In this document: piece by piece, positions 60,230-64,000 of the stretch
How positions within the stretch are numbered: the stretch's first letter is position 1
Layout: the number at the start of each line of letters is the position of its first letter
Assembly: GCA_038211615.1 (NCBI GenBank)
Contig: JBBQVL010000008.1
Span: 1 to 64,000, forward strand
DNA: 64,000 bases
Direction of reading: 5' to 3'
Source of the DNA: DASWJZ01 sp038211615
Lineage (GTDB): Bacteria > Pseudomonadota > Alphaproteobacteria > Rhizobiales > Afifellaceae
Notes under the pieces: generated by a model
The model's input: the letters and a program-made list of their open reading frames with translations, nothing else
Told to the model about the DNA's origin: nothing
Databases searched by the model: none
Translations under genes and position numbers: made by a program

Positions 60230-60787
60230 ATGGCAGCAGAGGATGTGCCGAGCGCTTGCTACATCAAATTCGAGGTGCGCGGCGCCGAGAACCTCGGTCA
60301 CCTGGTGACGATGGTTGAATTGCTCAAATTCGATAAGGCAGCTGGGCGAAAGCGTACCAGCGAAGAATGGGCTGGTTTGTTTTCGTCAGAACAAATCAGC
60401 GCGTTTTGGTGGCCCGACGAAAGCGAACTGGCAATGTGGGAGAAGTTTTGGTTCTCTACGCCTCTCCCAAGACGTCACAGTCCTGAAATGCCGCAGCCCG
60501 CATGGGCTTTCGAGTCGTTGTTGGACGCGATCCTGGTACACGGCGACTACGATCTTCTCAGTGTCCGCGCTTTGAACGAGGCGGAGGCAATATTGGAATT
60601 TGATCCTCACGGCTATCCGTACGGAGGTACCGCCGCCCTGCGAGCCCTTGTTCGCGCTTTCGGGCACCGCGTGATCGGCGCCGGGGACGGAACTGGGTAC
60701 ATGCTTGGCGACCCCGAGCCACCCAAGTGGACGCCCGACATGCAGGTCGAGGCGGAAGGCCCAAAGTGCCTCGGCGTGGTGGCTTGA
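60230..60787 (+). CDS. Hypothetical protein, 185 residues
   Basis: I do not recognise this gene. The product is soluble, without signal or membrane helix, with several Trp (FWWPDESELAMWEKFWF) and a C-terminal glycine-rich stretch (PYGGTAALRALVRAFGHRVIGAGDGTGYM). Codon and base composition are visibly less GC-rich than the flanks, and the 93 bp upstream (60137-60229) are AT-rich, which suggests a recently acquired gene. It lies between the protease and the SelT/W-like gene, all on one strand. Confidence 0.75.
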   Translation: MAAEDVPSACYIKFEVRGAENLGHLVTMVELLKFDKAAGRKRTSEEWAGLFSSEQISAFWWPDESELAMWEKFWFSTPLPRRHSPEMPQPAWAFESLLDAILVHGDYDLLSVRALNEAEAILEFDPHGYPYGGTAALRALVRAFGHRVIGAGDGTGYMLGDPEPPKWTPDMQVEAEGPKCLGVVA

Positions 60788-60820
60788 ACTTTCAGCAATG
60801 TCTCTGGATTGTGCGGCGTC

Positions 60821-61120
60821 ATGGAACCCCCGAGCAAGCCGCGTGTCGTCATCACCTATTGCCGGCAGTGCAACTGGCTCATGCGCTCCGCCTGGATGGC
60901 GCAGGAACTGCTTTCGACCTTTTCGGAGGAACTTGGCGCGGTGACGCTCGTCCCATCGACCGGCGGCGCGTTCCAGATCGAGGTGGACGGTGCGCAGGTA
61001 TGGGAGCGGAACCGCGACGGCGGCTTTCCCGACGTAAAGGCGCTGAAGCAGATTGTGCGCGACCGGATCGACCCGGGCCGCGATCTCGGGCACGTCGACC
61101 GGCACTCCGAAGACACCTGA
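60821..61120 (+). CDS. SelT/SelW/SelH-like Rdx family protein
   Basis: A 99-residue thioredoxin-like protein with the redox motif CRQC in VVITYCRQCNWL (Cys replacing selenocysteine), followed by AQELLSTF, TLVPSTGGAFQIEVDG and the C-terminal GGFPDVKALKQIVRDRI. The Rdx family is widespread; in bacteria the role is unknown, presumably thiol-redox. ATG 60821 is chosen over a frame beginning at 60809. It lies 35 bp upstream of mazG. Confidence 0.92.
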   Translation: MEPPSKPRVVITYCRQCNWLMRSAWMAQELLSTFSEELGAVTLVPSTGGAFQIEVDGAQVWERNRDGGFPDVKALKQIVRDRIDPGRDLGHVDRHSEDT

Positions 61121-61155
61121 GCGCGCCGCGAAGCCGCCCACCTGCAAGGACCCGC

Positions 61156-61983
61156 ATGAAGCCCGGCAAGGACATCCACGACCTGCTGCAGATCATGGCG
61201 CGGCTGCGCCGGCCGGGCGACGGCTGTCCGTGGGACCTGGCGCAGACCTTTTCCACGATCTCGCCCTACACGATCGAGGAGGCCTACGAGGTAGCCGACG
61301 CGATCGAGCGTGGCGACTTCGACGACCTGAAGGACGAGCTGGGCGACCTGCTGCTGCAGGTGGCCTTCCATGCGCAGATGGCGGGCGAAGAGAGCCGCTT
61401 CGATTTCGGCGACGTGGTGGAGGCGATCACCACGAAGCTGATCCGCCGGCATCCGCATGTCTTCGGCGAAGTCGCGGCGAAGGATGCCGGGGCGGTGAAG
61501 GCGAATTGGGACGCGATCAAGGCGGAGGAGAAGGCGGAGCGCGCGGAAAGGCGCGCCGGGGGCGGCGCAGCTTCTGAGCCCAAGAGCATTCTCGACGACG
61601 TGCCCGTCGCCCTGCCCGCGCTGACCCGCGCCATGAAGCTGCAGAAGCGCGCCGGCAAGGTGGGCTTCGACTGGAACGATCCGAGAGCCGTGATCGCGAA
61701 AATCCGCGAGGAGATCGTCGAGATCGAACAGGAGCTGTCCGAGCCGACGCGGGCGGCCGACCGGGTAGAGGACGAACTCGGCGATCTCCTCTTCGCGGTC
61801 GCCAATCTTGCCCGCCATCTGGACGTCGAGCCGGAGACGGCCCTTCGCGGCGCGAACGCCAAGTTCGCGCGGCGCTTCGCGCACATCGAGATGCAGCTTC
61901 AAAGCCGGGAAGAAAAGCTTGGCGAGGCGTCACTCGACGCAATGGAGGCGCTCTGGCAGGAAGCGAAGCTGCGCGAGAAATGA
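61156..61983 (+). CDS. mazG: Nucleoside triphosphate pyrophosphohydrolase MazG
   Basis: A 275-residue enzyme with two MazG domains. The N-terminal one begins DLLQIMARLRRPGDGCPWD and has EEAYEVADAIE and DELGDLLLQVAFHAQMA, the metal-binding E-x2-E and E-x2-D pattern. The C-terminal one repeats KIREEIVEIEQEL and DELGDLLFAVANLARH. It hydrolyses NTPs to NMPs and PPi, limiting aberrant nucleotides. AAGGA precedes ATG 61156. A charged linker (EEKAERAERRAG) joins the domains. Confidence 0.97.
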   Translation: MKPGKDIHDLLQIMARLRRPGDGCPWDLAQTFSTISPYTIEEAYEVADAIERGDFDDLKDELGDLLLQVAFHAQMAGEESRFDFGDVVEAITTKLIRRHPHVFGEVAAKDAGAVKANWDAIKAEEKAERAERRAGGGAASEPKSILDDVPVALPALTRAMKLQKRAGKVGFDWNDPRAVIAKIREEIVEIEQELSEPTRAADRVEDELGDLLFAVANLARHLDVEPETALRGANAKFARRFAHIEMQLQSREEKLGEASLDAMEALWQEAKLREK

Positions 61984-62047
61984 TCGAGAAGCTGCGGAAT
62001 CCAGCCCGTTTATCTGCTAGCCTGTTCCGTTAGCTTGGGAGGGCGAA

Positions 62048-62413
62048 ATGCATCGGGGGGCAATTCTCGCAGGTTTGTTCGCAGCGGCTGTCATGACCGG
62101 AGGCGCGGCGCAAGGCGCGGAGGACCGCAACCAGCCGAAGTGCACGTCACACATCTTCACCGACGTGAACGACCATTGGGCCCTCACCGAGGGCACGAAG
62201 AAGCGGAAGTGGCTGGTGATGAATGTCGGCGACGTGCCGGTGATCGTCGCGGGTTCCGAGAACACGACGATCCCCTATGCGGACCATGAGGAAGTGCTCG
62301 GCGGCAACCGGAGCACTATCGCGGAGATGAAGTTCGGTCAGCCGATCGTCAGGCTCGCCTCCGCCGGTCCGAAGACCACCGTGGTCGTGTGCCGCTTCTT
62401 TGAGCGAAGGTAA
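62048..62413 (+). CDS. Small exported protein of unknown function
   Basis: A 121-residue protein with a signal peptide ending GGAAQG-AED. The mature domain is beta-rich (WLVMNVGDVPVIVAGSENTTI, KTTVVVCRFF) and has exactly two Cys, one near each end (KCTSHIF and VVVCRF), which may form a disulfide closing a small barrel. I do not recognise the family. GGGAGG precedes the ATG. It is convergent with hflX. Confidence 0.75.
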   Translation: MHRGAILAGLFAAAVMTGGAAQGAEDRNQPKCTSHIFTDVNDHWALTEGTKKRKWLVMNVGDVPVIVAGSENTTIPYADHEEVLGGNRSTIAEMKFGQPIVRLASAGPKTTVVVCRFFERR

Positions 62414-62432
62414 GCCGGGCGCGGTCGCGCGC

Positions 62433-63833
62433 CTACGGCACCGCGACCGATACGTGCTCGCGCTCAGCCCACTCGTGCAGGGGCGCGAGGCGCCGCTCTG
62501 CGACACGGACGCGAAGGCGCGCCGCGCCGGTCTCCGGGTCGTCGCTTCGCTCCAGCACCTCGGTGTTCTCGTAAAGCCAGGGGGCAGCGCCGAGCTGATC
62601 TGAGCCGAGTTCCACGGTTACGGTCGGGCGGCTGCCGACGAGGGTCCGCTCGATTGTCGCAAGCAGGTCGGAGACCCCTTCCCCGCTGACCGCCGAGACG
62701 AGTACCGCCGGCGGCTCGGTGGCCGCTGCCTTTGTCTTCAGCGCCTCGCGATGCGCCGCGTCGACGCGATCGATCTTGTTCCAGACCTCGACGATCCTGC
62801 GCCCTTCGCCCGCATGGATGCCGAGCTCGCCGAGCACCTTCTTCACGTCCTCCGCCTGCTGCTGCGTCTCCGGCGAGGCGATGTCGCGGACGTGCAGGAT
62901 GAGTTCCGCCTCCAGCACCTCCTCGAGCGTCGCGCGGAAGGCGGCGACCAGCATCGTCGGCAGGTCCGAGATGAAGCCGACCGTGTCGGAGAGGATGATC
63001 TCCTCGCCATGCGCCAGACGGACGCGGCGGAGCGTCGGGTCGAGCGTCGCGAACAGCATGTCCTTGGCGAGGATGTTTGCGCCGGTCAGCCGGTTGAAGA
63101 GCGTCGACTTGCCGGCATTCGTGTAGCCCACGAGCGCGACCGTCGGACGCGACACGCGTTTCCGCTCCGCCCGGTGCACGGTGCGCATGTTGGTCACGCG
63201 GTGCAGCTCGGCTTCGATCTGCTTGATGCGCTTCTCGATCTGGCGGCGGTCCGCCTCAAGCTGCGTCTCGCCCGGCCCGCCGAGAAACCCGAACCCGCCG
63301 CGCTGGCGCTCAAGGTGCGTCCATGACCGCACCAGCCGGCTCTTCTGGTAGTTCAGATGCGCAAGCTCGACCTGCAGCGTCCCCTCCTTCGTCTGCGCCC
63401 GCTCGCCGAAGATTTCGAGGATCAGCCCGGTGCGGTCGAGCACCTTGGCGGCCCAGGCTTCCTCCAGGTTGCTCTGCTGGACGGGCGAGAGCGGATGATC
63501 GACGACGACGAGCTCGGCATCGTGGACGCGCGCCAGGGCCGCGAGTTCCTCGACCTTGCCGGCGCCGAGCAGCGTGCCCGGCGCGGGCTTTCGGAGCGGC
63601 ACGATCTGCGCCGCACGGACATCGAGCCCGATCGCCTCAGCCAGCGCCACGGCCTCGGCAAGCCGCGCCTCTGCCGGCCGTGAAAGTCCCGTCGCGGCCT
63701 TCTCGCCGGAACGGTGGCTGTCGGGCAGGATGACGAGCGCCCGCGTCGGCTCCGCAGCAGTCGAGGTGGTGGGGCCGCGCCGGGGGGCCTTGGGGACGGG
63801 CTGCTTCGCGGCGCGGGGATTTCTGGGCTTCAA
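62433..63833 (-). CDS. hflX: Ribosome-associated GTPase HflX
   Basis: A 466-residue GTPase that splits stalled or heat-damaged ribosomes. The N-terminal HflX domain includes PGTLLGAGKVEEL, VDHPLSPVQQSNLEE, GERAQTKEGTLQVELAHL and GFGFLGGPGETQLEADRR. The G-domain has GYTNAGKST (G1, 236-244), SDTVGFI (G3) and WNKID (G4). The start is TTG 63833, overlapping the hfq stop as TTGA, so translation is coupled to hfq, the conserved alphaproteobacterial arrangement. Confidence 0.96.
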   Translation of the reverse strand: MKPRNPRAAKQPVPKAPRRGPTTSTAAEPTRALVILPDSHRSGEKAATGLSRPAEARLAEAVALAEAIGLDVRAAQIVPLRKPAPGTLLGAGKVEELAALARVHDAELVVVDHPLSPVQQSNLEEAWAAKVLDRTGLILEIFGERAQTKEGTLQVELAHLNYQKSRLVRSWTHLERQRGGFGFLGGPGETQLEADRRQIEKRIKQIEAELHRVTNMRTVHRAERKRVSRPTVALVGYTNAGKSTLFNRLTGANILAKDMLFATLDPTLRRVRLAHGEEIILSDTVGFISDLPTMLVAAFRATLEEVLEAELILHVRDIASPETQQQAEDVKKVLGELGIHAGEGRRIVEVWNKIDRVDAAHREALKTKAAATEPPAVLVSAVSGEGVSDLLATIERTLVGSRPTVTVELGSDQLGAAPWLYENTEVLERSDDPETGAARLRVRVAERRLAPLHEWAEREHVSVAVP

Positions 63834-64000
63834 TCGGCTTCGCCCGCCACTTCGTTCTCCGGCTCGAAGAGCTGCACCGGATGCGAGGGCATGACCGTGG
63901 AAATCGCGTGTTTGTAGACAAGCTGCGAATGTCCGTCGCGGCGCAACAGAAGGCAGAAATTGTCGAACCAGGTGACTACGCCCTGCAGCTTCACGCCGTT
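63830..64000 (-). CDS. hfq: RNA chaperone Hfq, C-terminal 56 residues (5' end outside window)
   Basis: The minus-strand frame running in from base 64000 encodes NGVKLQGVVTWFDNF, LLLRRDGHSQLVYKHAIST and VMPSHPVQLFEPE. This covers the end of Sm1 and all of Sm2, including the YKHAIS core, of alphaproteobacterial Hfq. Roughly the first 26 residues lie beyond the window. The hexameric protein pairs small RNAs with mRNAs. The stop overlaps the TTG start of hflX. Confidence 0.95.
   Translation of the reverse strand, partial: NGVKLQGVVTWFDNFCLLLRRDGHSQLVYKHAISTVMPSHPVQLFEPENEVAGEAD

Noticed and set aside
1..64000. CRISPR array, prophage or insertion sequence
   Set aside because: No regularly spaced repeats, transposase, integrase or phage structural genes were found on either strand.

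Overview
The window is high-GC, densely packed chromosomal DNA from an alphaproteobacterium, most probably of the order Hyphomicrobiales (Rhizobiales). The evidence is the gene content and order: pgsA-like/perM/hdaA/ppk/ppx/rnd/aspS, aminotransferase-hom-glpX-recJ, dacC-tmk-holB-metG-tatD-MBL, and hfq-hflX opposite mazG. A DUF2842 gene, a DUF1127 gene and intergenic palindromes that read SPLPLAGRG / NPLPTRGER when translated point the same way. I cannot fix the genus.

Layout. 1-1709: end of an OmpR-type response regulator and its histidine kinase. 1693-8691: a compact polysaccharide assembly locus in two divergent arms. One arm has a Wza-like lipoprotein, a polyprenyl-phosphate sugar transferase and a Wzy/O-antigen-ligase-like protein. 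The other has a Wzc-like co-polymerase with a degenerate ATPase domain and a polysaccharide deacetylase. A helically phased TTAA/CTAA array lies between them. 8688-21826: housekeeping genes (heme A synthase, purNM, phospholipid synthase family, hdaA, ppk1-ppx behind a Pho-box-like site, rnd, a higBA toxin-antitoxin pair with a clean operator, aspS). 21860-27580: two paralogous exported proteins, PHA synthase and a small lipoprotein. 27650-33649: amino-acid and central-carbon genes, recJ and a DUF1127 protein.

33799-41316: a LacI-controlled CUT1 sugar ABC operon (binding protein, hairpin, two permeases, ATPase, TIM-barrel isomerase, Gfo/Idh dehydrogenase) with a visible promoter and operator. 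41373-42461: an unusual lipoprotein made of 22 collagen-type Gly-X-Y triplets and four four-cysteine repeats. 42775-47272: a long-chain polyol dehydrogenase, then an accessory-looking stretch (unknown 127-aa gene, cytochrome P450, unknown 132-aa gene) ending at tRNA-Glu. 47345-64000: glyoxalase, sirtuin, a double cold-shock-domain protein, DUF192, tatA, RlpA, the dacC-tmk-holB-metG run, a PAS-GGDEF-EAL protein, tatD, an MBL hydrolase, a secreted trypsin-like protease, two unknowns, a SelT/W-like redox protein, mazG, hflX and the C-terminal part of hfq.

No CRISPR array, phage module, transposase or integrase was recognised. The strongest candidates for something undescribed are the collagen/Cys-repeat lipoprotein, the polysaccharide locus with its dead-looking kinase and phased promoter, the paired exported paralogs, and the accessory block next to tRNA-Glu.
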